A DNA stretch of 64,000 bases from Kribbella italica. Lineage in GTDB: Bacteria; Actinomycetota; Actinomycetes; Propionibacteriales; Kribbellaceae. The notes below the pieces were generated by a model. That model worked only from the letters and a program-made list of their open reading frames with translations. It ran no database searches and was not told the origin of the DNA. Location: positions 3,348,001 through 3,412,000 of the forward strand of contig NZ_JACHMY010000001.1 in assembly GCF_014205135.1 (NCBI RefSeq). The letters are read 5' to 3'. Both the position numbers and the translations under genes were made by a program. Shown here one piece after another: positions 52,370 through 61,469 of the stretch (positions are counted from its first letter, which is position 1; each line of letters starts with the position of its first letter).

Positions 52370-54157
52370 GTGGACGACCGTCGTACCGCCAGCTCGCGCG
52401 GGGACAGCCTGGTCCTGCGGCAGGCGCGGGACCTCTTCCTGTCCTCGGGTGACTTCGACCCCCTGGTCCGGGAGCCGATCCAGGCGTCCTGGGCCCGGTC
52501 GTCGCGGCTGCGGGTGGACACCGACCGCCTGGACCCGACCTACCTGGGGCCGATCGACGAGCCGTCCCCGCTGGCGCTCAGCGCGGCGCCGGTGCTGTCC
52601 GCGCTGGCCGACGAGCTGGCCAACGAATCGGTGAGCATCATTCTCACCGACGCGCACGGGCTGGTCCTGCAGCGCGCCTGCTCCGACCAGTCGCTGATCC
52701 GGGAGCTGGATCGCGCGTACCTGTCCCCCGGCTTCAGCTACGCCGAGGAGCAGGTCGGCACCAACGGGATCGGTACGGCGCTGGAGGCCGGCGTCCCGAC
52801 GATGGTGACCGGCAGCGAACACTTCACCGGCCGGCTCGGCGGCTTCGCCTGCGCGGGGGCGCCGATCCACCACCCGATCACGGGCGCGCTGCTCGGCGTA
52901 CTGGACCTGACGTCGTCGGTGGCTCATTCGAACGCTCTGCTGATGTACTGCGCCCGGTCGACCGCGCAGAAGATCGAGCAGCAGGTGCTGGCCCGGGCCG
53001 GGGCGCGGGAGCTGGCGCTGTTCCGCGACTACCTGGCGGCCTGTCAGCATCCGGGCAGTGGTGTGCTCGCGCTGAGCAAGGACCTGGTGATGATGAACGC
53101 CCAGGCACAGCAGCGGTTCGACCCAGCCGACCAGGCCGCGCTGCTGGCCCGCTCGGCCGACGCTGCTGGGCAGTCTGCTCCGGTGACGTTGGTGACCGAC
53201 CTGCCGAGCGGGTTGGTCGCCCGGATGGACTACAGGCCGGCGTTCAGCGGTGCCGAGCTGGCGGGCGGCGTACTGCGGATTCAGGTGCAATCAGGCCTGG
53301 ACTCCTCGACGGGCGCGGCGCCGATGACCGTCCCGGTCATGCCCGGGCTGGCTGGGACCAGTGCGACCTGGCAGCGGGTCTGCCATGCGGTGGACAGGTC
53401 CCGGCAGAGCGGCTCGTGGGTGGTGCTGGAGGGTGAGGCCGGCGTCGGCAAGATCGCCTTGCTGCGCTCGGTGAACCAGCTGCGCAACGGTTCCGGGCTC
53501 TTCCGGGTGATGGACGCGGCGGAGGCCGGTCCAGCCTGGCTGGACACGATCTCCGACGAGCTGGAGGCCGGAGCGGGGTCTCTCGTCGTACGGCGGGCGC
53601 ATCTGCTCGACGCGGAGACGGTGAGCGGGCTGTCCAACCTGCTGCTCGAGCACGCCGACCAGCGGCCTGGGGTCTGGGTTGCGCTGACCATGCGGAGCGA
53701 GCCGCGCAACCCTGCCGTCGACGCGCAACTGCTGCCGCACTTCGCGCACACCATCGAGGTGCCGGCGCTGCGGCACCACCTGGAGGACATGCACAAGCTG
53801 GTCCCCCATCTGCTCGGCCGACTCAACCGGGGCAACCACCTGACCATCTCGTCGTCCGCACTGGCCCAGCTGATGCGCCTGCCCTGGCTGGGCAACGTGG
53901 AGCAGCTACGGCGGGTCCTGCTGCGGGTGGCTCAGCACCGGCGGTCCGGGACGATCCAGCTCGACGATCTGCCGGGCGAGTGCCGCGCGACGACCCGTCG
54001 CCGGCTGACGCAGTTGGAGTCGCTGGAGCGGGACGCCGTGGTCAAGGCGCTGGTCATCCATCGCGGCAACAAGGACAAGGCCGCGAGCGATCTCGGCATG
54101 TCACGGGCGACCATCTACCGCAAGATCCGCGACTACGGGATCGTGCTGACGATCTGA
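52370..54157 (+). CDS. GAF-domain/Fis-type regulator, AcoR-like with degenerate AAA domain
   Basis: A 595-residue activator-like regulator. A GAF sensor domain occupies about residues 75-195 (SEHFTGRLGGFACAGAPIHHP), followed by an AAA-like region with the P-loop remnant GEAGVGKIALL, where the usual GK[TS] is GKI. No GAFTGA motif for sigma-54 contact is visible. The C-terminal Fis-type helix-turn-helix is intact (KDKAASDLGMSRATIYRKIRDYGI). Actinomycetes lack sigma-54, so this is a sigma-54-independent descendant of AcoR-type activators. The start is GTG 52370, weakly supported. It follows the glutamate operon by a terminator and may control it or the downstream aminotransferase; neither is shown. 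Confidence 0.88.
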   Translation: MDDRRTASSRGDSLVLRQARDLFLSSGDFDPLVREPIQASWARSSRLRVDTDRLDPTYLGPIDEPSPLALSAAPVLSALADELANESVSIILTDAHGLVLQRACSDQSLIRELDRAYLSPGFSYAEEQVGTNGIGTALEAGVPTMVTGSEHFTGRLGGFACAGAPIHHPITGALLGVLDLTSSVAHSNALLMYCARSTAQKIEQQVLARAGARELALFRDYLAACQHPGSGVLALSKDLVMMNAQAQQRFDPADQAALLARSADAAGQSAPVTLVTDLPSGLVARMDYRPAFSGAELAGGVLRIQVQSGLDSSTGAAPMTVPVMPGLAGTSATWQRVCHAVDRSRQSGSWVVLEGEAGVGKIALLRSVNQLRNGSGLFRVMDAAEAGPAWLDTISDELEAGAGSLVVRRAHLLDAETVSGLSNLLLEHADQRPGVWVALTMRSEPRNPAVDAQLLPHFAHTIEVPALRHHLEDMHKLVPHLLGRLNRGNHLTISSSALAQLMRLPWLGNVEQLRRVLLRVAQHRRSGTIQLDDLPGECRATTRRRLTQLESLERDAVVKALVIHRGNKDKAASDLGMSRATIYRKIRDYGIVLTI

Positions 54158-54199
54158 AACTGCGTTGCGCCGGTCCGGGGTCGCCGGGAGACTTTCCGG

Positions 54200-55084
54200 A
54201 TGGCTACTGATGGACGCGGTGGGATCGACGCTGGGCTGGTCCGGCGGCTGGTGAAGGCGCAGTTCCCGCAGTGGGCCGAGCTGCCGGTGGAGCCGGTGAA
54301 GGTCGACGGGTGGGACAACCGGACGTATCGGCTCGGCTCGACGATGACGGTCCGGCTGCCTTCGGCCGCGGCGTACGCGGGTGCCGTGGGCAAGGAGAAC
54401 GAATGGATTCCGCGGCTCGCGCCGTACTTGCCGGTGCCCGTGCCGGAGGTGCTCGGCAACGGCGTACCGGGTGAAGGGTACGAATTCCACTGGTCGGTAC
54501 GGCGGTGGCTCGACGGGGAGACCTCGTCGCTCGAGCGGATCTCAGACCTGACGGCGTTCGCTGGTGCTGTCGGGGAGTTCCTGCTGGCGCTGCAGGCGTG
54601 CGACGCGACGGGTGGGCCGGTGCCGGGTGGGCACAACTTCCACCGGGGTGGGCCGCCGGCGTACTACGACTCCGAGACCCGTGCGGCGCTGGTCGCCCTG
54701 GAGGGCCGGGTCGAGGTGGAGGCCGCTGCCGAGGTCTGGGAAGCCGCGCTGGCGAGCAGTTTCGACGGGCCGCCGGTGTGGTTCCACGGAGACATTGCCT
54801 CCGGCAACCTTCTGGTGCGGGACGGGGCGCTGTCGGCGGTGATCGACTTCGGGACGTCGGGGGTCGGGGACCCGGCCTGCGACCTGGTGATCGCGTGGAC
54901 GATGTTCTCCGGCTCCAGCCGCGAGGCGTTTCGCCGTACGGTGGCTGCTGATTCCGGCACGTGGGCGCGGGCTCGCGGCTGGGCGCTGTGGAAGGCGCTG
55001 ATCGTGCTCGCCGACGGCCGCGACGAGGAGATCAACCGGCTGGTGATCGACGAGGTGCTCGCCGACCACCAGCTCTCCCTCTAA
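54200..55084 (+). CDS. Aminoglycoside phosphotransferase-family kinase
   Basis: A 294-residue small-molecule kinase. The catalytic loop is WFHGDIASGNLLV and the metal motif AVIDFGTSGVGDPACDL. It resembles the Mph/APH group that includes macrolide and aminoglycoside kinases, but no resistance function can be inferred. ATG 54200 is preceded by GGAGA at moderate distance. It follows the GAF regulator by 42 bp and overlaps the aminotransferase stop by 4 bp at its end. Confidence 0.88.
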   Translation: MATDGRGGIDAGLVRRLVKAQFPQWAELPVEPVKVDGWDNRTYRLGSTMTVRLPSAAAYAGAVGKENEWIPRLAPYLPVPVPEVLGNGVPGEGYEFHWSVRRWLDGETSSLERISDLTAFAGAVGEFLLALQACDATGGPVPGGHNFHRGGPPAYYDSETRAALVALEGRVEVEAAAEVWEAALASSFDGPPVWFHGDIASGNLLVRDGALSAVIDFGTSGVGDPACDLVIAWTMFSGSSREAFRRTVAADSGTWARARGWALWKALIVLADGRDEEINRLVIDEVLADHQLSL

Positions 55085-56370
55085 CGAAGAGTGTTGAAGG
55101 AGTCCCGGAGGATCTCGATCGCTTCCGTGGTCTCCGGCTCCGTCAGCGTCATCGGCGGGGCCATCCGGAGCACGTTGCCGTAGAGGCCGCCCTTGCCGAC
55201 GAGCAGGCCGCGGTTCTTCGCCTCCTGCTGGAGCTTGGCCGTGGTCGCCGCGTCCGGCGCGTTGTCGCCGGGCTTGACGATCTCGGCCGCCAGCATCAGG
55301 CCCTTGCCGCGGACGTCGCCGAGCTCGGGGAACTCGTCGGCGATCCCCCGCAGCCCGTCGGCCAGCTGCGCGCCGCGCTTGGCGGCGTTGGCCTGCAGGT
55401 CGTGGTCGAGCAGGTAGTCGATGGTCGCCTTCGCCGCACTGGTCGAGATCGGGTTGCCACCGAAGGTGGACAGCGAGTTCGCGCTCAGGCTGTCCATCAG
55501 CGCGGGCGTCGCCACCACGCCGCCGATCGCGAACCCGTTGCCGAGCCCCTTCGCGAACGTCATCGCGTCCGGTACGACGCCGTGCGCCTGAATGCCCCAG
55601 AAGTGCTCGCCGGTGCGGCCCCACCCGGTCTGCACCTCGTCGGAGATCAGCAGGATCCCGTACTCGTCGAGGACCTCCTTGAACGCGGCGTACAGACCGT
55701 CCGGCGGCGACGAGAACCCGCCGACGCCCTGGATCGGCTCCACGATCAGGCACGCGACGTCGCCGGCGGTCGTGGTCGCGATCACCTCGCGCAGATCGTC
55801 GACGCACGCCTTCACGTAGTCGGCGTCGGGCAGATCGCGGAACGGGCTGCGGTACCGGTACGCGCCCTGCAGGTACTGGACGTTGACCGGCGACAGACTG
55901 CTCGCCGACCAGCCGCGGTTACCGGTGATCGCGACCGTGCCGAAGCCGCGGCCGTGGTACGAGTTGCGCATCGCGAGCACCTGGTTCGACCGGCGCTTCT
56001 GGGTCGCGAACAGCAGCGCGGCCTCGTTCGCCTCGGTGCCGGAGTTGGTGAAGAACACCTTCGCGTCCGCGATCCCGGACAGCTCGGCGATCTTCTCGGC
56101 CAGCTCGATCTGCCGGCGGATCAGGTACACGGTGGAGGTGTGCGCGACGCCGCTGCTCAGCTGCTCGCGGACCGCGTCGGAGATCTCGGCGATGTCGTAG
56201 CCGATCGCGTTGGTCAGGATGCCGGCGAAGAAGTCGAGATACTCCTGGCCTTCCCCGTCAGTGACCCGGCGGCCGGACCCCTGGACGATCTCGATCGGCT
56301 CCTCGTAGTACAAGGCGAGCCAGTCCGGCATGACGGCCTGGTGACGCTCCCACAGCTCCGCATGTGTCAT
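55081..56370 (-). CDS. Class III pyridoxal-phosphate aminotransferase (AGXT2/GABA-type)
   Basis: A 429-residue omega-aminotransferase. The Schiff-base lysine is in TFAKGLGNG, and the phosphate region has the aspartate in LLISDEVQTGWGRTG. The N-terminal GIxTxxxGHxxPxxxxA-like pattern is GILTNAIGYDIAEI, and NSGTEANEAAL is conserved. Members use 4-aminobutyrate, beta-alanine or alanine/glyoxylate; the substrate cannot be decided. It converges with the phosphotransferase gene and is divergent from the LOG-like gene. Nitrogen/amino-acid context fits the neighbouring GAF regulator and gluABCD. Confidence 0.9.
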   Translation of the reverse strand: MTHAELWERHQAVMPDWLALYYEEPIEIVQGSGRRVTDGEGQEYLDFFAGILTNAIGYDIAEISDAVREQLSSGVAHTSTVYLIRRQIELAEKIAELSGIADAKVFFTNSGTEANEAALLFATQKRRSNQVLAMRNSYHGRGFGTVAITGNRGWSASSLSPVNVQYLQGAYRYRSPFRDLPDADYVKACVDDLREVIATTTAGDVACLIVEPIQGVGGFSSPPDGLYAAFKEVLDEYGILLISDEVQTGWGRTGEHFWGIQAHGVVPDAMTFAKGLGNGFAIGGVVATPALMDSLSANSLSTFGGNPISTSAAKATIDYLLDHDLQANAAKRGAQLADGLRGIADEFPELGDVRGKGLMLAAEIVKPGDNAPDAATTAKLQQEAKNRGLLVGKGGLYGNVLRMAPPMTLTEPETTEAIEILRDSFNTLR

Positions 56371-56423
56371 GTCTTAGCAATACCTCATCTCGGGGTTGAC
56401 CGACAGTGCCCTAAGGTGCTGCG

Positions 56424-57521
56424 GTGACCCAGCCCAGCATCCCGCACGTGGACATCGAGTCCCTGGCCCACTTCGACGAGATCCTGGCCGCGGGAGCGAC
56501 CTCGATGAACGGCTGGCGGGTCCAGGCGGTCGACCTGACGGCCCGTACGACGGAACTGCTGCGCCTGACGCCGATGGGCTCGCTGTTCCTCGGCTGCGCG
56601 CTCGAGGAGCCGGCGGCCGCGTGGATCCGGGACGGCGGCGGGCTGCTCTTCCCGGCCATCCCGGAGCTGCCGTTCGACCCGTACCGCGGTGTCCTGTACG
56701 ACGCCGACCAGCTGTACGCCGGGCTCGACGCCGGCTACGAGGCGACCCCGGACGCGCAGATCTACGCCTGGTCGCGCCAGCACGACGAGAAGGGCGACAC
56801 CAGCCGGACCCTCGCGGCGGCGCTGCACGACCACTCGATTGCCGACGCCCTGCACGAGCTCCCCGACGGCAAGCCCTGGATCGGCGTGATGGGCGGCCAC
56901 GGGATCAAGCGCGGCGACCCGATGTACCGGTCGGCGGTCGAGCTCGGCCGCGTGCTGACCCTGGCCGGTCTGACCGTCGCGACCGGCGGCGGCCCGGGCG
57001 CGATGGAGGCGGCCAATCTGGGCGCGATGCTGGCGTCGTACGACGTCGCCGCGGTCGACTCGGCGCTGGAGGCGCTGGCCGCCGTACCGTCGTTCCGCCC
57101 GTCCATCGCCGCGTGGGCCGCGGCCGGCCTGGCGGTCCGACAGGCGTATCCGGGCGACGGCGGCGTCTCCATCCCGACCTGGTTCTACGGCCACGAGCCG
57201 CCGAACGTGTTCGCCTCGTCGATCGCGAAGTACTTCTCCAACGCCCAGCGCGAGGACGTCCTGCTCAGCCGGGCCCGCGGCGGCATCGTCTACCTGCCCG
57301 GCGCGGCCGGCACCGTCCAGGAGATCTTCCAGGCCGTCACGCCCAACTACTACGGCGACCCGGCCACCCAGATCCCGATGGTCCTGGTCGGCGTCGAGCA
57401 CTGGACGGTCAGGCTGCCGGTCTGGCCGCTGCTGCAGTCCCTCGCGGGCGGCCGCCCGATGGAGTCGTCCGTCTACCTGGTCGACTCGGTCGAGGAGGCC
57501 ACCAAACTCGTCACGGCCTGA
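56424..57521 (+). CDS. LOG-like Rossmann nucleotide-binding protein
   Basis: A 365-residue protein. The core has VMGGHGIKRGDP and ATGGGPGAMEAANLGA, and the LOG-type motif appears as LPGAAGTVQEIF instead of PGGxGTxxE. LOG proteins hydrolyse cytokinin-like ribotides to free bases; bacterial members are often annotated as lysine decarboxylase, a misnomer. The protein is longer than typical LOG (about 190 residues), with an extra N-terminal half (to about residue 150) and a C-terminal helical part, so it may be the TIGR00730-related long form. Start GTG 56424. It is divergent from the aminotransferase gene by 53 bp. Confidence 0.82.
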   Translation: MTQPSIPHVDIESLAHFDEILAAGATSMNGWRVQAVDLTARTTELLRLTPMGSLFLGCALEEPAAAWIRDGGGLLFPAIPELPFDPYRGVLYDADQLYAGLDAGYEATPDAQIYAWSRQHDEKGDTSRTLAAALHDHSIADALHELPDGKPWIGVMGGHGIKRGDPMYRSAVELGRVLTLAGLTVATGGGPGAMEAANLGAMLASYDVAAVDSALEALAAVPSFRPSIAAWAAAGLAVRQAYPGDGGVSIPTWFYGHEPPNVFASSIAKYFSNAQREDVLLSRARGGIVYLPGAAGTVQEIFQAVTPNYYGDPATQIPMVLVGVEHWTVRLPVWPLLQSLAGGRPMESSVYLVDSVEEATKLVTA

Positions 57522-57548
57522 TCGCGGGTCGGACCAGCGATCAGGCCG
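57514..57548. terminator. Bidirectional terminator between LOG-like gene and metallophosphoesterase B
   Basis: Perfect 12-bp stem: cggcctgatcgc (57514-57525) and gcgatcaggccg (57537-57548), loop gggtcggacca. The left arm includes the LOG-like stop codon. It serves both convergent genes. Confidence 0.85.
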
Positions 57549-57556
57549 GGGACGGG

Positions 57557-59431
57557 TCAGCGGCGGCGGGCCGGGGCCAGGAACTCTTCGGGACGCAGGG
57601 CCCGGCCGACGATCCGGGTGTCGCCGAGCCAGCCGTAGAAGCCCTGCCCGTAGCGCAGGCCCGACGACGTCGCCCCGAGCACGAACGGCCGCCCGAGGGT
57701 GGCGATCCCGGTCGACGGCAGATCCGGGTTGCGCACGATCAGGGAGCCGTCGACGTACATGCTGCTCCGCCGGCCGTCGTTGACGATCGCGACGTGGGTC
57801 CAGCGGCCAGTCGGGATCGCGTGGCTCCACGCGGTCGGGTCGTCATCGGTGCGCACCGGGTACACGACGTACTGGAGGAAGCGCTCGCCGGAGACGTTGA
57901 GGCTGCAGGTGCACTCGTCCGGTGAGTAGCCGCCGGTCTTGCCCGCGTCGGCGGCCCGGCCCTCCCAGCTGAACACGCCCATGAAGCCGTGATTGCCGAC
58001 GAACGGCTCGGGCAGCTTGAGGAACGTCTCGATGGTGTACCCGCGCTCGAACTTCAGGCTGTTGATCGGCGCCCGGTCCCCCGTCCGCAGCGTCGCGCCA
58101 CGGGCCGGCTGCCCACCGTCGAACCGCAGGCTGGCGTGCGCCGGCTGGACCGGGTGGTGCTCGGTGGAGAACTTCAGCACCTCGGCCGGGCTGTTCTGGA
58201 TCGGTACGACGGCCAGGTCGTTGCCGTTGCCGGTGAGGTCACGCGCGACGGTCCCGGAGCCGACGGTGGTTCCGTCCGGCCCCGGTGTCCCGATCCCTTC
58301 GCCGTCGAACCGCCAGTACGCGACCGTGCCGGTCGGCATCACCGCCCGCGCGGGCCGCGGTGCCGGAACCGGCACCGGTGCGAACCCGGCGAAGCGCTCG
58401 TCGAAGTCGATCTCCAGGCTGAACCGGTCCGCCGGTCCGCTCATTTCGACGTGCTCCGCCCCGAGCTGACTGCGCCGGTCGGCCCGCTGCTCGATCAGCC
58501 ACGGCGAGAACGTCTCGACGTCGATCGCGCCCCGGACCAGGTCGAACGCGTACGTCCGGACCATGCCGGCGCCACCGTAGTACCGGTCCTGGTAGTTGAG
58601 GATGTGGGCGTGAACGTCGTGCCCGGCGTCGTTCGTCAGCACGGTGGTGCCACTCGGCCAGAAGTGACCGCTGAGCACCAGGAAGATCTGGTCGTTGCGC
58701 CGGATCAGCCGGTCCCAGATCGTCTGTCCGTACCCCGACGGCGCGGCGCCACCGTCACCGTCCGGGGCGGCGAACTCGTGGATGGTCACGATCGCGGGCA
58801 GCTTCGGGTGCGCGTCCAGCACGCCCTGCGCCCAGCTCAGCCCCAGGTCGGACATCCGCCAGTCGAGCGCGAGCTGCAGCCACTCGCGTCCACCGCCGCT
58901 GAAGACGTGCGCGGTGTTGTACCCGCCGGGTGACGAGCTGCGGTACGTCTTCATCCGCCGCTGGTACGACGGCCCGAAGGCGCGCAGGTACGGCGTGTCG
59001 CCGCGCTGGTCGTCGGTCGAGCCGTTGATGTCGTGGTTGCCGGCGATCACGCTGTGCGGCAGCGCACCGAGCGAGCGGAAGACCCGGGCGGCGGGCTCGA
59101 TCTCGTCGGCGCCGCCGTGCTCGACCACGTCACCGAGATGGGCGACGAAGGCGACGTTGCGCTCGCGGCGCTCGCGGACCAAGTACCGGAAGGTGGCGGT
59201 CAGCGGTTCGGGATCGATGCTGACGGCATCGAAAAGGTACTGGGTGTCCGGTACGACGGCCAGGGTGAAGCGGGGATCGACGGCATCGAAGCTCGCGGCG
59301 GTCCGGGCCTGCTCCTCGGGCGTCGCGGCCGCACTCGCCGGTACGGCGGCGCCGACCGCCGCGGCGGCGGGCGTCAGCGCGGCGGCCTGCAGCAACGCCC
59401 GGCGGCTCGGTCGAAGCGATGCGTCAGTCAC
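57557..59431 (-). CDS. Tat-secreted metallophosphoesterase with C-terminal LamG-like domain (paralogue B)
   Basis: A 624-residue paralogue of the protein at 42952-44760, with the same order of motifs: Tat signal SRRALLQAAALTPAA, VVPDTQYLFD, AHLGDVVEHGG, AGNHDINGS, LSGHFWPSG and HAHILNY. The C-terminal beta-jelly-roll starts near TVAYWRFDGEG and ends with a GWLGDTRIVGRAL-type strand. It carries extra insertions (GDGGAAPSGYGQ; RDLTGNGNDLAVV) absent from paralogue A. Both act outside the cell on an unknown phosphodiester. Their location on opposite strands 13 kb apart suggests an old duplication. Confidence 0.92.
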   Translation of the reverse strand: MTDASLRPSRRALLQAAALTPAAAAVGAAVPASAAATPEEQARTAASFDAVDPRFTLAVVPDTQYLFDAVSIDPEPLTATFRYLVRERRERNVAFVAHLGDVVEHGGADEIEPAARVFRSLGALPHSVIAGNHDINGSTDDQRGDTPYLRAFGPSYQRRMKTYRSSSPGGYNTAHVFSGGGREWLQLALDWRMSDLGLSWAQGVLDAHPKLPAIVTIHEFAAPDGDGGAAPSGYGQTIWDRLIRRNDQIFLVLSGHFWPSGTTVLTNDAGHDVHAHILNYQDRYYGGAGMVRTYAFDLVRGAIDVETFSPWLIEQRADRRSQLGAEHVEMSGPADRFSLEIDFDERFAGFAPVPVPAPRPARAVMPTGTVAYWRFDGEGIGTPGPDGTTVGSGTVARDLTGNGNDLAVVPIQNSPAEVLKFSTEHHPVQPAHASLRFDGGQPARGATLRTGDRAPINSLKFERGYTIETFLKLPEPFVGNHGFMGVFSWEGRAADAGKTGGYSPDECTCSLNVSGERFLQYVVYPVRTDDDPTAWSHAIPTGRWTHVAIVNDGRRSSMYVDGSLIVRNPDLPSTGIATLGRPFVLGATSSGLRYGQGFYGWLGDTRIVGRALRPEEFLAPARRR

Positions 59432-59590
59432 GAGAACCTCTCTCAGTCAGTGGTGATTGCCCGCGACGCTAACGACGGGAGGTGTCCGCGGGGTGCCCGC
59501 CGGACGACACCCCCGTGCCGCACCGGGGAACACGCACCAGGATCGTCACCACCCGCTCACCAGCTGAAACTTTGGGCGACCGGTGCTGGT

Positions 59591-60442
59591 TCAGACCACG
59601 CGCTGAGGCGTGAACTGCATCCGCGGGTCGGCGTACGCCTCCTGCGACTCGACGAGCTGCAGCTCGCGCTCCCCCGACTCGTGGGTGCGGGTGAGCAGGT
59701 CGAAGACGCTCGACGTGGTCCGCGCCAGCGCCTCCGAGAGATCCGCCGTCCGGCGGTAGTGCGCCGTGAAGAGCGCGGCCGTCACATCGCCCGAGCCGTT
59801 CGCCTTCATCGGGATGTACGGCGTCTGCACGAGCCACGCGCCGCTGTCGTCGACGGCCAGCATCTCGATCGTGCCGTCCTCGCGGTCGGGACGCTCGACG
59901 CTCGTGACGAGCACCGTCCGCGGGCCGGTCGCGCGCACCAACTCCACCGACGCCAGCGTGGACTCCAGCGTGTCCGGCTCGGTGCCGGTCAGGAAGCCCA
60001 GCTCGAATTGGTTGGGCGTGATGATGTCCGCGGCCGGAACCACCCGGTCGCGCAGCAGCACCGGGATCGCCGGCGCGACGAAGCACCCGGACTTCGCGTT
60101 GCCCATCACCGGGTCGCAGGAGTACACCGCCGCGGGGTTCGCCGCCTTCACCCGCGCCACGGTCTCGAGGATCACGTCGGCGATCCCCTCGCCGCCCTGG
60201 TACCCCGAGAGCACCACGTCGATCTGCGGCAGCACACCGCGGTCCTCGATCCCCAGCAGGACCTCGCGGACGTCGTCCGGGCTGATCATCGGCCCGCGCC
60301 ACGCGCCGTACCCGGTGTGGTTCGAGAAGTTCACCGTGTAGACCGGCAGCACCTCCACCCCGATGCGCTGAAGCGGGAACACGGCGGCGGAGTTGCCCAC
60401 GTGCCCGAAGGCGACGGCGGACTGGATCGACAGGATCTTCAC
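59591..60442 (-). CDS. pdxY: Pyridoxal kinase
   Basis: Phosphorylates pyridoxal (and pyridoxine) in the B6 salvage pathway. The 283-residue protein has the ribokinase-like fold with the substrate motif SAVAFGHVGNSAAVFPLQ, NFSNHTGYGAWRG and the C-terminal GSGDVTAALF anion hole. GTG 60442 begins KILSIQSAVAFGHVGN, the family N-terminus. PdxY-type rather than PdxK, judging from VTSVERPDR and overall length. No partner is nearby. Confidence 0.93.
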   Translation of the reverse strand: MKILSIQSAVAFGHVGNSAAVFPLQRIGVEVLPVYTVNFSNHTGYGAWRGPMISPDDVREVLLGIEDRGVLPQIDVVLSGYQGGEGIADVILETVARVKAANPAAVYSCDPVMGNAKSGCFVAPAIPVLLRDRVVPAADIITPNQFELGFLTGTEPDTLESTLASVELVRATGPRTVLVTSVERPDREDGTIEMLAVDDSGAWLVQTPYIPMKANGSGDVTAALFTAHYRRTADLSEALARTTSSVFDLLTRTHESGERELQLVESQEAYADPRMQFTPQRVV

Positions 60443-60544
60443 CGCTCGATCATGCCATCCCGGAACTCGAGTGGGACGTGGTGCCTCTCCCTGCCCCGCC
60501 CTCGGTCTCTCGACTTGTCGGTGCGCTGCTCTAGGTTCCTCGGT

Positions 60545-61243
60545 ATGGCGGATTTCGTGCTGGTTCCGGGGGCGTGGCTGGGTGCGTGGGCGTGGGACGA
60601 GGTCGCCGACCTGCTCGAGGCCGCGGGGCATGACGTGCACCCGGTGACGCTGACCGGGCTGGCCGAGCTGCATCGGGCAGACTCGGCGCAGACTCCTCAG
60701 GCGCAGCACGTGGCCGACATCGTGGGCGTCGCCGACAAGCTGTCCGACGTGGTGATCGTCGGCCACAGCTACTCCGGCATCCCCGCCGGGCAGGCGGCGG
60801 CTGCTCTCGGAGACCGGTTGCGCCGGGTTGTGTACCTGGACTCCAACATCCCCGTGGACGGCCAGTCCTTCGCCGACGGATGGTCACCGGAGCGCCGCGC
60901 CTGGCTGGCGGGCCAGCTGGCCGAGTCAGGCGGCTTCTGGCCACCGCTGACCGCCGAGGACTACGCCGGCCAGGACCTCACCGACGAGCAGATCGCCACG
61001 ATCGTCGAGCGCTCCACGCCGCACCCGGGCCGCGCGATCACCGAGCCGGCCGCGCTCCCCCGGCCGATCACCGAGCTGCCCACGACGTACGTGAAGTGCC
61101 TGATGGACGGCCCGACTCCGAGTACGCCGGTCCTGCAGCACCTCGAGTCACCGTCGTGGACCCTCGCCGAGCTGGACACCGGCCACTGGCCGATGTTCTC
61201 CCAACCCGCCGAGCTGGCCGAGCTCCTCATCAGCGTGAGCTGA
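60545..61243 (+). CDS. Alpha/beta hydrolase, esterase-like (MES/EstC type)
   Basis: A 232-residue hydrolase. The nucleophile elbow is IVGHSYSGIPAGQ, the oxyanion region is LVPGAWLGAWAWDEV and the catalytic histidine is in TGHWPMFSQP. It resembles plant-type methyl esterases and bacterial EstC/MenH-like proteins; the substrate is unknown. ATG 60545 begins MADFVLVPGAW, typical of the family. Its 3' end overlaps the DivIVA-like gene by 14 bp on the other strand. Confidence 0.88.
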   Translation: MADFVLVPGAWLGAWAWDEVADLLEAAGHDVHPVTLTGLAELHRADSAQTPQAQHVADIVGVADKLSDVVIVGHSYSGIPAGQAAAALGDRLRRVVYLDSNIPVDGQSFADGWSPERRAWLAGQLAESGGFWPPLTAEDYAGQDLTDEQIATIVERSTPHPGRAITEPAALPRPITELPTTYVKCLMDGPTPSTPVLQHLESPSWTLAELDTGHWPMFSQPAELAELLISVS

Positions 61244-61469
61244 GCAGCCTCTCGGCGTGGTCGAGGAACAGGTCGACCTCCTGCACGTCGTAGCCCTCGC
61301 GGAACAAACCACTGCTGCGGAACTGGACCTCGCGGATCTCGTCGGCGGTGACCGGCTCGCCGCCCGCGCGGCCGTCGACCGTCGCCTCGAGACGGGCGAC
61401 GAAGGCGTCGACCTCGGCCACGTCGTACGCCTGCTGCCACTTGACTCGCCGGAACAGCGGGGTGTCCAT
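61230..61469 (-). CDS. Small DivIVA-domain protein
   Basis: A 79-residue protein with two DivIVA N-domain-like segments: FRRVKWQQAYDVAEVDAFVARL (about residues 6-27) and GLFREGYDVQEVDLFLDHA (about 52-70). The YDVxEVDxFL core is the membrane-curvature-binding signature seen in Wag31/DivIVA and SepF-type partners. No coiled coil follows, so it is not full-length DivIVA. ATG 61469 overlaps the rlmN stop as TGATG, so translation is coupled to rlmN. A role in polar growth or septum positioning is inference. Confidence 0.85.
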   Translation of the reverse strand: MDTPLFRRVKWQQAYDVAEVDAFVARLEATVDGRAGGEPVTADEIREVQFRSSGLFREGYDVQEVDLFLDHAERLLSSR

